A DNA stretch of 34,908 nucleotides from JABWBJ01 sp035646395 (GTDB lineage: Bacteria > Gemmatimonadota > Gemmatimonadetes > Gemmatimonadales > Gemmatimonadaceae), in NCBI GenBank assembly GCA_035646395.1, contig DASRPK010000277.1, positions 1 to 34,908 on the forward strand, given 5' to 3'. Made by a program: the position numbers and the translations under genes. Under the pieces are notes generated by a model. The model had not been told where the DNA came from, made no database searches, and was given only the letters and a program-made list of their open reading frames with translations. Below, in pieces: positions 23,253 to 32,421 of the stretch (its first letter is position 1; every line of letters starts with the position of its first letter).

Positions 23253-26200
23253 CGCGACCGCGCGCCAGCCGGATGGAACGACTCACCGCCATAGGTCGCC
23301 ATCTCCTCGTACTGCCGGTACTTCTCTGTCACCACCTGCTGCGCGTCTGCCAGAAGTGCCTCGGCCGCCTCAGGATTCGTGTTGATGAGCGACCGGTACC
23401 GCAGTTCGTTGTAGGCGTAGTCCCGGAATGCAATCGTCGGCCTTGGTGAATCGAGGCGGAATGGACGTTCACCCACGGTGCGCATCGCGGGATTGAACCG
23501 GAAGAGTGGCCAGTAGCCGCTGGCGGTGGCGAGGTCCTGCTGCTTCATCCCGTAGCGCAGGTCGATGCCGTGTGCGATGCACGGACTGTACGCCAGGATC
23601 AGCGAGGGACCGGGCCAGGCTTCGGCCTCGCGGAAGGCGATCAGCGTCTGCTGCGGATTCGCGCCCATCGCCACCTGCGCGACGTACACGTTCCCGTAGG
23701 CGATGGCTTGCAGGGCGAGGTCCTTTCGCGCGACGCGCTTGCCGGCGGCGGCGAACTTGGCGACCGCGCCTAACGGCGTAGCCTTCGACGCCTGCCCACC
23801 CGTGTTCGAATAGACCTCGGTATCCAGGACCAGCACGTTGACATCGCGGCCGGTCGCCAGCACGTGGTCCAGGCCACCATAGCCAATGTCATACGCCCAC
23901 CCGTCGCCGCCGACGATCCAGATACTCCGCCGCACCAGGTGATCGACGACTGACAACAGGTCACGGGCGTCCGCGTTGTTGATTCTGCGGAGGCATTGCC
24001 GGAGCAGCTCGACTCGCTGGCGCTGGAGCAGCAGTTCCGATTCCCGCTCCTGCGGTGCCTCGAGGATGAATCGAACGAACTCCTCCCCTAACGCCGGCGC
24101 GAGCTTCCGCAGCAATGTCGCCGCCAGCTCTACGTGCTTGTCCGCGGCCAGACGGAAGCCGAGTCCGAATTCGGCGTTGTCCTCGAAAAGCGAATTCGAC
24201 CAGGCAGGCCCGCGTCCAGCGGCATCTTTTGTCCACGCAGTCACAGGCAGGTTGCCTGCGTAAATCGACGAGCAGCCGGTCGCGTTGGCGACTTGGAGCC
24301 GGTCACCAAAGAGCTGTGACAGCAGCTTGAGGTACGGCGTCTCGCCGCAGCCCGCGCATGCGCCCGAAAACTCGAACAACGGCTGGAGAAATTGCACGCC
24401 ACGCACGGTACCGAAGTCGACACGTGCGCGATCGTTTACGGGAAGTGCCTCGTAGAAGGCAATGTTCGTCCGCTCTGCTTCAAGAAACGGCGCCTTCGGT
24501 CCGAGGTTGATCGCCTTCATACCGGGGTCTTTCGGATCATGCTCCGGGCAGACCTCGACACACACACCGCATCCGGTGCAGTCCTCGACGTAGACTTGCA
24601 GCGAGTAGCGAGCGCCGGGATATCCCCTGGCATTCACTGGCGCCGACAGGAAGCTGTCGGGCGCGCCAGTCAGCAGGTCCTCGTCGTAGTAACGGGCGCG
24701 GATCACGCTGTGTGGGCACGCGAATCCACATTGGCCGCATTGCACGCACAGGTCCGGATCCCAGATAGCGACCGTGTCGGAGATGTTCCTTTTCTCGAAG
24801 GCGGCGGTACCGGTTGGCCATGTTCCGTCAACGGGAAGCTGGCTCACGCGCAGCTCGTCGCCACGACCGGCCATCATCCTGGCCGTGACCAGTTGGACGA
24901 ACTCCGGAGCGTGCGCTGGCACGACCCGGGGACGCTCGAAACGGCTCGTTACCGTGGCGGGCACAACTACCTCGAACAGGTGTGTGAGCGCCCGGTCAAC
25001 GGCGTCGAAGTTCTTTCGAACAACCTCCGCACCTTTGGACCCGTAGCTGTTCTCGATCGATTGCTTGATGCGCCTGATGGCCTCGGCGCGGGGCAGCACA
25101 CCCGAGATCGCGAAAAAGCAGGTCTGCAGGATTGTATTGATCCGTCCGCCCAGGCCGGCGTCACGCGCAACCTTCGTGGCATCGATTACGAAGAAGCGAA
25201 GCTCCTTCTGCAGGATCTGTGTCTGCAACGAGCGAGGAAGATGGTCCCACACCTCGTGTGGCCCGTACGGCGTGTTGAGCAGGAATGTGCCGCCGGTGAC
25301 GGCCAGTTGCAGTACGTCGGTCCGTTCCAGGATGCCCGCCTGATGGCACGCCACGAAATTCGCGGACTCGATCAGGTACGGCGCCTGGATCGGCTTTGTC
25401 CCGAAGCGCAGGTGGGAAATGGTCTGCGCGCCCGACTTGTGCGAGTCGTAGACGAAATAGCCTTGCGCGTACATCGCTTCATCGGCGGCAATGATCGTCA
25501 CGCTGTTCTGGTTTGCGCCGACGGTGCCGTCAGAGCCGAGTCCGAAGAACAGAGCTCGCACCACGTCATCGCGCTCGAGCGAAAACGACGCGTCGAACGT
25601 CAGGCTGGTGTGTGAGACATCATCGTCGATACCGACGGTGAAGCCGTTCTTCGGTTCCGGCTTCTTCAATTCGTCGAACACCGCGTTGGCCTGCGCCGGG
25701 TTGAAGTTCTTGGACCCGAGGCCATAACGCCCGCCGACCACGCGCGGCATGTTCCTCCTCGCTCCGGCCGCAAAAGCCTGGGCCAGCGTGGTGACCACGT
25801 CGAGATACAGCGGCTCACCCGGTGCCCCCGATTCCTTGGTCTGTTCGAGCACTGCGATGGCGCGGCACGACTCAGGCAGCGCTGCGACAAAGCGGTCCGC
25901 GTCGAACGGTCGGTAGAGGCGAACCTGCAGTACGCCGACGCGTTCCCCGTTATCTCGCAGATAAACAGCCGTATCACGCACCGTCTCCACGCCTGACCCC
26001 ATGAGCACGATCACCCGCTCGGCGTCAGGCGAGCCGTAATACTCGAACAGCTTGTAGGTGCGCCCGGTGAGTTCGGCGAAGCGATCCATGGCGCCCTGCA
26101 CGATGGCGGGAACCCGTGTGTAAAACGGGTTTGCCGTCTCGCGTGCCTGGAAGAACGTGTCCTGGTTGTGCGCCGTCCCGCGCACGACGGGGTTCTCCGG

Positions 26201-26842
26201 TGTGAGTGCGCGCGCCCGATGCGCGTGGACCAGATCCTGGCGAATCATCGCGCGTATCTGGGCGTTGGACAGCAACGTGATCTTGTTGAGCTCGTGCGAG
26301 GTGCGAAAGCCATCGAAGAAATGCAGGAAGGGGATCCGCGATTCCAACGTGGCCGCCTGCGCGATCAGCGCCGCGTCATGTGCCTCCTGAACGGATGCCG
26401 ACGCCAGCAATGCAAATCCCGTGGTGCGCGCGGCCATCACGTCGGAGTGATCGCCGAAGATCGAGAGGGCCTGCGTCGCCAGCGCCCGCGCGGCCACGTG
26501 GAAGACCGTAGACGTCAGCTCACCGGCGATCTTGTACATGTTCGGCAACATCAGCATGAGGCCCTGCGACGCCGTGAACGTCGTCGTCAGCGCGCCCGAT
26601 TGCAGCGCGCCGTGTACGGCACCGGCCGCACCACCTTCGCTCTGCATCTCCTGCACGACGGGGATATCGCCCCAGATGTTCTTTACACCCTCCGCGGACC
26701 ACTCGTCGCACAGCTCGGCCATCGTCGACGACGGCGTGATCGGGAAGATGGCGCAGACTTCGTTGGTGCGGTACGCGACGTACGCGACAGCGGTGTTGCC
26801 GTCGATGGTCGTCGCATGGGACGCGCCGTTCTCGCTGTGCAT
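23204..26842 (-). CDS. Pyruvate:ferredoxin (flavodoxin) oxidoreductase
   Basis: A 1212-residue single-chain enzyme (NifJ type) that converts pyruvate and CoA to acetyl-CoA, CO2 and two low-potential electrons, or the reverse. Domains in order: TPP pyrimidine domain (VCAIFPITPSSTMAE, N-terminal ~250), middle and CoA domains, then a 2[4Fe-4S] domain (CVQCGQCGFACP ~697, CTGCGVCVEVCP ~752). The proximal-cluster motif CAGCGE is at ~826, and the TPP-binding GGDGWAYDIGYGG and TEVYSNTGGQ at ~976-1015. I chose the ATG at 26842, one base after the upstream gene's stop; a TTG 9 bases earlier is possible. It is co-transcribed with the GltD-like gene. The 3' end overlaps cusA by 49 bases. Confidence 0.94.
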   Translation of the reverse strand: MHSENGASHATTIDGNTAVAYVAYRTNEVCAIFPITPSSTMAELCDEWSAEGVKNIWGDIPVVQEMQSEGGAAGAVHGALQSGALTTTFTASQGLMLMLPNMYKIAGELTSTVFHVAARALATQALSIFGDHSDVMAARTTGFALLASASVQEAHDAALIAQAATLESRIPFLHFFDGFRTSHELNKITLLSNAQIRAMIRQDLVHAHRARALTPENPVVRGTAHNQDTFFQARETANPFYTRVPAIVQGAMDRFAELTGRTYKLFEYYGSPDAERVIVLMGSGVETVRDTAVYLRDNGERVGVLQVRLYRPFDADRFVAALPESCRAIAVLEQTKESGAPGEPLYLDVVTTLAQAFAAGARRNMPRVVGGRYGLGSKNFNPAQANAVFDELKKPEPKNGFTVGIDDDVSHTSLTFDASFSLERDDVVRALFFGLGSDGTVGANQNSVTIIAADEAMYAQGYFVYDSHKSGAQTISHLRFGTKPIQAPYLIESANFVACHQAGILERTDVLQLAVTGGTFLLNTPYGPHEVWDHLPRSLQTQILQKELRFFVIDATKVARDAGLGGRINTILQTCFFAISGVLPRAEAIRRIKQSIENSYGSKGAEVVRKNFDAVDRALTHLFEVVVPATVTSRFERPRVVPAHAPEFVQLVTARMMAGRGDELRVSQLPVDGTWPTGTAAFEKRNISDTVAIWDPDLCVQCGQCGFACPHSVIRARYYDEDLLTGAPDSFLSAPVNARGYPGARYSLQVYVEDCTGCGVCVEVCPEHDPKDPGMKAINLGPKAPFLEAERTNIAFYEALPVNDRARVDFGTVRGVQFLQPLFEFSGACAGCGETPYLKLLSQLFGDRLQVANATGCSSIYAGNLPVTAWTKDAAGRGPAWSNSLFEDNAEFGLGFRLAADKHVELAATLLRKLAPALGEEFVRFILEAPQERESELLLQRQRVELLRQCLRRINNADARDLLSVVDHLVRRSIWIVGGDGWAYDIGYGGLDHVLATGRDVNVLVLDTEVYSNTGGQASKATPLGAVAKFAAAGKRVARKDLALQAIAYGNVYVAQVAMGANPQQTLIAFREAEAWPGPSLILAYSPCIAHGIDLRYGMKQQDLATASGYWPLFRFNPAMRTVGERPFRLDSPRPTIAFRDYAYNELRYRSLINTNPEAAEALLADAQQVVTEKYRQYEEMATYGGESFHPAGARSRQPAGNLSATDTPALA

Positions 26843-26843
26843 A

Positions 26844-28478
26844 TCACACAACCGGTTCGGGAATCATGTCGATCGCGTGACACGGGCAGGACTCGAAGCA
26901 GACCGCGCACCCCGTGCAACGTTCGTACTGGAACCGGTAGCGCAGGCCCGTGCCCAGCTTCTCGATCGCGTTCTCCGGACAGGCAGCGAAGCACTGGTCG
27001 CACTCGTAGCACGTTCCGCACGAAAGGCAACGTTGCGCTTCATACGTCGCCTCCCCGGTAGTGAGTCCTGCCAGCACTTCGGCGAAACCGTCGGTGCGAG
27101 TTTCGGCTGGCAGTGAATGCTGCGTGGCCTGATCGGCGTCGCTGTAGATCGGAAGGTGCAGCATGTCGAACGCAACGAGCGCTGGCTTCGGCGGCGCCCA
27201 ATGGTCGGCATATCGCAACCAGGCATCGATATGCAGCGCTGCTTTCTTGCCGTGACCCACGCCTGCGGTCACCGTCCGGTCGCCCGGCACCATGTCGCCG
27301 CCCGCAAAGATGCCCGGGTGACCCGTCATCATGTTCGCGGCGACTTGCACGGTGCCGTCAGTGTCAAACGTGATGCCCGGGACTTTCCGGAGGAAACCGC
27401 TCTCGGTCTGCTGGCCCAGCGCGAGAACTACAGCATCAGCGGTGAGCGTTTCGAACTCGCCAGTTGCGCGTGGCCGGCCATTCGCGTCGACCTCCATCTT
27501 CTCGACGGTCAGCGACGGACCGACGATCTCCTTGATGCTTGTCAGCCATTTGATCCGCACGCCCTCTTCGATGGCCTCGTCGGCCTCGAAAGCGTGCGCA
27601 GGCATGTGCTCACGATCGCGTCGGTACACAATCAGTGTATCCGTAGCGCCGAGGCGCTTCGCGGTACGGGCTGCGTCCATCGCGGTGTTACCGCCGCCGT
27701 AGATGACAACCCGCCGTCCGAGTTGCGGGCGTTCGCCCGACCCGACGCCACGCAGGTAGCTCACGGCGTCAACGACGCGAGCTGCGTCTCGCGACGGGAT
27801 GTCGACATGCTTCGAGGCATGCGCGCCGATCGCCAGAAATACGGCCTCGAAGCCGTCCGCTTCCTTCTCCACGAGAAGGTCCTCGACCTTGTGATCGAGA
27901 ACGAATTTCACGCCCATGGCCTCGATCTGGCGTACTTCCTTCATCAGGTCTTCGCGCGGAAGTCGGTACGCGGGTATGCCGAAGTGCAGCATCCCGCCGG
28001 GGACCGGACCAGCATCACGGATTTCGACCGTGTGACCGAGTCGCGCGAGGTGATATGCTGCGGAGAGCCCGCTCGGTCCTGCGCCAACGATGAGCACGCG
28101 TTTGCCACTTGGCGGTGCGTCGATCGGCAGCCGCCAACCTTCTCGCGCGGCTCTGTCGCCGAGATATCGCTCCACAGCGTGAATGGACAAGGCGCCATCG
28201 ACGTGCATCCTGTTGCAGGACGTTTCGCACGGGTGGTAGCAGACCCGCCCATGGACGGCCGGAAGCGGATTATCCCTGACGAGTGTCAGCCACGCTTCGC
28301 GATAGCGACCGGCCTGGGCGTGGGCGAGCCAGGCCTGGATGTTCTCGCCCGCGGGACACGCATAGTTACAGGGCGGCAGGAAATCGACGTACGCTGGACG
28401 GCGCGAACGCACCGGACCGGTACCCGGCTGCGAGAGCAGGTCGACGATCGCGGTGAAGTCCGATTGCCTCGCAGGCAT
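26844..28478 (-). CDS. GltD-like NAD(P)H-dependent oxidoreductase with C-terminal 2[4Fe-4S] domain
   Basis: A 544-residue flavoprotein of the glutamate synthase small-subunit/dihydropyrimidine-dehydrogenase-like group. The N-terminal Fe-S domain has CNYACPAGENI and VCYHPCETSCNR. The FAD site is LIVGAGPSGLSAAYHLARLG (~128-147), and the NAD(P)H site is VVIYGGGNTAMDAARTAKRLG near ~260. A bacterial-ferredoxin-type tail carries CLSCGTCYECDQCFAACP (484-501) and CTGCAVCFESCP (521-532). No large GltB subunit is nearby; instead PFOR follows one base after its stop. The likely role is electron transfer between NAD(P)H and the PFOR or its ferredoxin, which is inference from order and domains. Confidence 0.88.
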   Translation of the reverse strand: MPARQSDFTAIVDLLSQPGTGPVRSRRPAYVDFLPPCNYACPAGENIQAWLAHAQAGRYREAWLTLVRDNPLPAVHGRVCYHPCETSCNRMHVDGALSIHAVERYLGDRAAREGWRLPIDAPPSGKRVLIVGAGPSGLSAAYHLARLGHTVEIRDAGPVPGGMLHFGIPAYRLPREDLMKEVRQIEAMGVKFVLDHKVEDLLVEKEADGFEAVFLAIGAHASKHVDIPSRDAARVVDAVSYLRGVGSGERPQLGRRVVIYGGGNTAMDAARTAKRLGATDTLIVYRRDREHMPAHAFEADEAIEEGVRIKWLTSIKEIVGPSLTVEKMEVDANGRPRATGEFETLTADAVVLALGQQTESGFLRKVPGITFDTDGTVQVAANMMTGHPGIFAGGDMVPGDRTVTAGVGHGKKAALHIDAWLRYADHWAPPKPALVAFDMLHLPIYSDADQATQHSLPAETRTDGFAEVLAGLTTGEATYEAQRCLSCGTCYECDQCFAACPENAIEKLGTGLRYRFQYERCTGCAVCFESCPCHAIDMIPEPVV

Positions 28479-28754
28479 GTCAATGCTCGTTGCGGGAGGG
28501 CCAATGATGGTGCCGAGGCCGTGTCCTCGGTTCGTCTGCGGTCACTCGTTGCTGGTGTACGGAACCATGGATCATGCTTCCAGCAAGTGTGGAGGGGAGA
28601 ATCCCAGGCAGTGTTGTGAGGCGTCCCCTGACAGTTCGTTGACCTCAACATTGAATGCGACACTGACATCCACTCACGTTGCATCCTTCGTTATCGCGCG
28701 CGGTGCTGATCAGACCCACGCGGTCGCGTACCGACCAAGGGACCTCGTCCAGTC
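28479..28754. promoter_or_regulatory. Divergent promoter region between the GltD-like gene and copB, with inverted repeat
   Basis: 276 bases separate divergent genes. CCGAGG (28513-28518) and CCTCGG (28525-28530) form a perfect dyad with a 6-base gap, a possible operator or hairpin. A plus-strand frame (ATG 28504 to TGA 28758) with five cysteines ends in an ATGA overlap with copB, but its codon use is less GC3-biased than the neighbouring genes, so I do not call it a gene. Confidence 0.4.
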
Positions 28755-30893
28755 ATGAAACCAACACACGATCACACGGCGCACGGGAAGGCGAGCGCTC
28801 ATCAGGCCGCACCGCCCGTTGACGCGCACGACGCCCACACGATGCATCGGCACGCGGCGCCGGCTAGTCCGGATCCGCGTTCAATGGAGGACCCCACACA
28901 CCATCGCGGGCATGCCGGGCACGATCGTCATGCGGGCCACAGCGTGGCGATGTTCCGGGACAAGTTCTGGCTGTCGCTTCTGCTGACCATCCCGACAGTA
29001 CTCTGGGGGCACATGCTGCAGGGCGCGTTAGGCTGGTCAGCGCCTCACTTCCGCGGCTCGCACTGGATCCCGGCGGTCTTCGGCACAGCCGTATTCGCGT
29101 ACGGTGGCTGGCCGTTTCTGGCCGGGGCGATCGGGGAACTGAAAAACCGCCTGCCCGGCATGATGACGCTCATCGCATTGGCGATCAGCGTGGCATTTGT
29201 GTTCAGCGCCGCCGTCGTGCTCGGATTTCCCGGCATGCCGCTCTGGGAAGAACTCGCGACCCTCGTGGTGATCATGCTGCTGGGTCACTGGATCGAGATG
29301 CGATCGATCACGCAGGCCCAGGGCGCGCTGAAGGAACTCGCCAGGCTGCTGCCGGACCGCGCGACGCGAGTCGAAGGTGAGGAACTGCGGGACGTTGCTG
29401 TTTCCGAGCTTCGCGATGGTGACATCGTACTCCTCCGCCCAGGGGGTCGCGTCCCCGCCGATGGAGCGGTGCACGAGGGCGCGAGCCAGATCGACGAGTC
29501 GATGTTGACCGGCGAATCGAAGCCGGTCGGGAAAAAGCCAGGGGACCAGGTCATTGCCGGCACCATCAATCTCTCCGGCGCCCTTCGCGTACAGATTACG
29601 AGCACCGGTGAGCGCACCGCCCTGGCGGGCATCATGCGGCTGGTCGAACAGGCGCAACAGTCGAAGTCGCGTGCGCAGGCTGTCGCGGATCGGGCTGCGT
29701 TTCTGCTCACTATCATCGCCATCGTCGCGGGGGTGTTGACGCTGGCCGCCTGGCTTGTGCTACGCGGCGACGAGCCGGCCTTCGCGGTCGAACGCATGGT
29801 CACTGTTCTCGTCATCGCCTGTCCGCATGCCCTCGGCCTGGCCGTTCCGCTTGTGATAGCGATCTCCACCACAATGGGCGCGCGAGGTGGCCTTCTCGTC
29901 CGCGACCGCCGTGGCCTCGAAGAAGCCCGCAACCTGACCACGGTGGTGTTCGACAAAACGGGCACGCTCACGTTAGGCGAACATCGCGTGGTCGACATTG
30001 CCACTGCGGAGGGCGTGACCGCTGATGACGCGCTTCGGCTGGCTGCGGCAATCGAGCGTGACTCTGAACACCCCATTGCTCGTGCGATCGTAAAGAGCGC
30101 AGGCGAACGCTCGCTCAGTATTCCTGCCTCGAGCGATTTCAACTACGTCGCGGGACGCGGTGTGTCGGCAACGGTCGAGGGGAGGAAGGTGGCCGGCGGC
30201 GGTCCCAACCTGCTGAAGGAACTCGGCGTCGACCCCGAGCCTTCCCTGCGCGACGCTGCCGAGCGAGCCGCATCACGCGGCCAGAGCACCATCTATCTCA
30301 TTGAGGGAAACCGGGCGATCGCCGCGTTCGCTGTAGCTGACGCGATCCGGCCAGAGTCAAAGGAAGCGATTCGCCGGTTACATGCCGAAGGAATTGAGGT
30401 CGTGATGATTACCGGTGATTCCGAGGCCGTCGCCAGGGCTGTTGCTGGCGAACTCGGAATCGATCAGGTGTTGTCCCAGGTGTTGCCCGAAGACAAGGCG
30501 CGGCGCATCGAGGAGCTGCAGGCAAAGGGGAAGAAGGTCGCCATGGTTGGCGATGGCGTGAACGACGCACCGGCGCTGACGGTCGCAGATGTAGGTGTCG
30601 CGATCGGCGCCGGCACCCAGGTCGCAGTCGAGGCGGGCGATGTGGTGCTGGTCCGGAGTGATCCACGCGACGTACCGCGAATCGTGAGGCTGTCGCGCGC
30701 CAGCTACCGCAAGATGATCCAGAACCTGTGGTGGGCGGCAGGCTACAACATCGTCGCGATTCCACTCGCTGCCGGAGTCCTCGCGTCTCGCGGTGTCATC
30801 CTGTCTCCGGCCATGGGAGCGGTGCTCATGTCAGCGAGCACCATCATTGTCGCGATCAACGCGCAACTCCTGCGACGCGAACATCTGGGCTGA
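28755..30893 (+). CDS. copB: P1B-3-type copper/silver ATPase with His-rich N-terminus
   Basis: A 712-residue P-type ATPase. The N-terminus (~1-65) has 14 histidines in place of an HMA domain. The transport motif is C356-P-H358 (ACPHALGLAVP), characteristic of the CopB/P1B-3 group linked to Cu(II), Cu(I) or Ag(I). D400 in DKTGT is the phosphorylation site; SEHPIARAIV and GDGVNDAPAL are the HP and hinge motifs. The C-terminal helices carry AGYNIVAIPLAAG and MSASTIIVAINAQLL. It complements CopA in the same region. It reads divergently from the PFOR/GltD genes and has no CsoR-like G-tract site in front, so its control differs. Confidence 0.93.
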   Translation: MKPTHDHTAHGKASAHQAAPPVDAHDAHTMHRHAAPASPDPRSMEDPTHHRGHAGHDRHAGHSVAMFRDKFWLSLLLTIPTVLWGHMLQGALGWSAPHFRGSHWIPAVFGTAVFAYGGWPFLAGAIGELKNRLPGMMTLIALAISVAFVFSAAVVLGFPGMPLWEELATLVVIMLLGHWIEMRSITQAQGALKELARLLPDRATRVEGEELRDVAVSELRDGDIVLLRPGGRVPADGAVHEGASQIDESMLTGESKPVGKKPGDQVIAGTINLSGALRVQITSTGERTALAGIMRLVEQAQQSKSRAQAVADRAAFLLTIIAIVAGVLTLAAWLVLRGDEPAFAVERMVTVLVIACPHALGLAVPLVIAISTTMGARGGLLVRDRRGLEEARNLTTVVFDKTGTLTLGEHRVVDIATAEGVTADDALRLAAAIERDSEHPIARAIVKSAGERSLSIPASSDFNYVAGRGVSATVEGRKVAGGGPNLLKELGVDPEPSLRDAAERAASRGQSTIYLIEGNRAIAAFAVADAIRPESKEAIRRLHAEGIEVVMITGDSEAVARAVAGELGIDQVLSQVLPEDKARRIEELQAKGKKVAMVGDGVNDAPALTVADVGVAIGAGTQVAVEAGDVVLVRSDPRDVPRIVRLSRASYRKMIQNLWWAAGYNIVAIPLAAGVLASRGVILSPAMGAVLMSASTIIVAINAQLLRREHLG

Positions 30894-31275
30894 CGGATAT
30901 CCGTTTCGCGAAAAACCACCGGGCTCCTTCGCGAGTATGGACGATGCGGGCAGGCGATCATTGTCGCTGCTCCGACAGTAAGCGTTAGGCATCTCACGCA
31001 TTTTGGAGGCCGGATGGACTGACGGGGTCCTGACAGGATTTCGCTGACATGGTTCAACGCCGTTCCCCTACGCCGGCATCTCCGATTCACCGACGGCCGA
31101 TTCCGACAACGCGTGCTTTCGTTCTCCCGTGCTCGATACATTGGCTGAGAATCTCCGTGCCACGGCACCCTTCTGAACCGAGCTCTGCGCAAGGGGGCCT
31201 CGGGGAACCGGGGCCTGTTGTGTGTTCAAAAAAGGGCTTCACCTTTTACGACCGCCTGAACGTTGGAGATGAGTG
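30894..31275. other. Intergenic region after copB
   Basis: 382 bases without a gene I can support. It contains a CGTTAGGC octamer (30983-30990), the short dyad GTGCC-AC-GGCAC near 31158-31169, and a hairpin at 31196-31215 (GGCCTCGG, loop GGAA, CCGGGGCC, one G-U pair) followed by a T/G-rich stretch that could be a weak terminator. The 75-codon frame across it shows no family features. Confidence 0.45.
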
Positions 31276-31689
31276 ATGGTTGCGGAAACGAGTCGGTACG
31301 GTGTCGGCCTGACGATTGCGCTGGACTATCAGCGCGCTGTCGAGAGCGTCAAACAGGCGCTGGCCGCGGAGGGATTCGGAATTCTCTGTGAAATTGACGT
31401 CGCGGCAACGATGAAGAAGAAGCTCGACGTCGACTTCCGTCCCTACGTCATCCTCGGCGCGTGCAATCCCCCGCTCGCGCACCGAGCGCTCACGGCGGAG
31501 CGGGACATCGGGTTGCTCCTTCCGTGTAACGTCATCGTGTACGCCGACGATGTTCCGGGACGCAGTGTGATCGCGGCACTGGATCCGGTTGTCGCGCTCT
31601 CCGTCACCGGCAACACGGATTTGCAGCCGGTGTCCCTGGACGTGAAGGCTCGCCTGATACGCGCATTGGAAGCCGTCGCGAGCACGTGA
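31276..31689 (+). CDS. DUF302 domain protein
   Basis: A 137-residue protein consisting almost entirely of a DUF302 domain. Family features are the opening YGVGLTIALDYQRAVESVKQALAAEGFGIL, the central ILGACNPPLAHRAL, and LLLPCNVIVYAD. Start ATG 31276 is set by the ribosome site GGAGATGAG directly upstream; a GTG precedes it by 3 bases. The domain's role is unknown, although it is often seen near metal or sulfur genes. Here it follows copB. Two conserved cysteines (in GACNPP and LPCN) could bind metal, which is speculative. Confidence 0.88.
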   Translation: MVAETSRYGVGLTIALDYQRAVESVKQALAAEGFGILCEIDVAATMKKKLDVDFRPYVILGACNPPLAHRALTAERDIGLLLPCNVIVYADDVPGRSVIAALDPVVALSVTGNTDLQPVSLDVKARLIRALEAVAST

Positions 31690-31723
31690 CGTAGGGGCAA
31701 GAACGCGGTACTTTTTCGCCGGC

Positions 31724-32314
31724 ATGACAAACATCCAATCGGACGTTGCCGGCGCGGGCGCATACGAACACGTCGTCGTGGTCATGTCGATCGTGCTCGG
31801 ACTTGCGGTCACTCAATTGCTGAGGGGCGCTGCCCAACTGTATCGAGCTCGGACACGCGTGCGGACGTACTGGCTGCATTGGGCCTGGACCGCGCTAGTC
31901 ACGGTCTTCAGCCTGCTGCTCTGGTGGACGTACTGGAACTACCGATCAATCACGGATTGGGATTTCCTTCGCTTCATTCTGTATTTGAGCCCCACGGTCA
32001 CGTTCTACTTTCTCGCTGCCATCGCTTTTCCCGATCCGGCCGATGGGGTTGTGGATCTCAGGGAGTATTTCTACGCAAACCGGAAGGGATTCTTCGGCGC
32101 CTTCGCGACCTATGCCGTCCTGGCGGGACTGACCGCGATGGTGGTCCGTGGAATGCCGGTGCGTGATCCCTCGAACCTGTTTCGCGTTGGCATGCTCGCG
32201 GTGATGGTCACCGGCATGCGGGCCGCGAGTCCCCGGATTCACGCGGTGCTGTTCGTGCTCGGTGCCGCGCTGTTCGTGGTGTTCGTGGCGTTTTTCCAGT
32301 TCAGGCTCGCCTGA
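31724..32314 (+). CDS. Integral membrane protein of unknown function
   Basis: A 196-residue protein with about five hydrophobic segments: ~18-38 (VVVVMSIVLGLAVTQLL), ~52-70, ~82-102, ~125-142 and ~173-194. There are no recognised catalytic or metal-binding motifs. It starts 34 bases after the DUF302 gene. A link with copper handling is only positional. Confidence 0.75.
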   Translation: MTNIQSDVAGAGAYEHVVVVMSIVLGLAVTQLLRGAAQLYRARTRVRTYWLHWAWTALVTVFSLLLWWTYWNYRSITDWDFLRFILYLSPTVTFYFLAAIAFPDPADGVVDLREYFYANRKGFFGAFATYAVLAGLTAMVVRGMPVRDPSNLFRVGMLAVMVTGMRAASPRIHAVLFVLGAALFVVFVAFFQFRLA

Positions 32315-32421
32315 GCGGCGCTCCACGTTAGGCATGCTGGCCGTCATTCAGGACCAGCGTGCGCTCCATCGGAACCTGACCGGTTCTCGATGGCTACGTC
32401 GTGAACGCTACAAACCTGCAG

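Noticed and set aside
24392..25615. 407-codon plus-strand open frame opposite PFOR
   Set aside because: It is antisense to PFOR domain sequence and has no recognisable motif or ribosome site.
26843..26851. TTG start for PFOR, 9 bases upstream of the ATG
   Set aside because: It is possible, but it would overlap the upstream stop and TTG is a weaker choice than the ATG one base after that stop.
27117..28619. 500-codon plus-strand open frame opposite the GltD-like gene
   Set aside because: It lies almost wholly antisense to a gene with unmistakable FAD, NAD(P)H and Fe-S motifs. Its translation shows no domain; long antisense frames are common at this GC content.
31049..31275. 75-codon frame after copB
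   Set aside because: It has no ribosome site, no family features and atypical composition, and it runs into the DUF302 start region.
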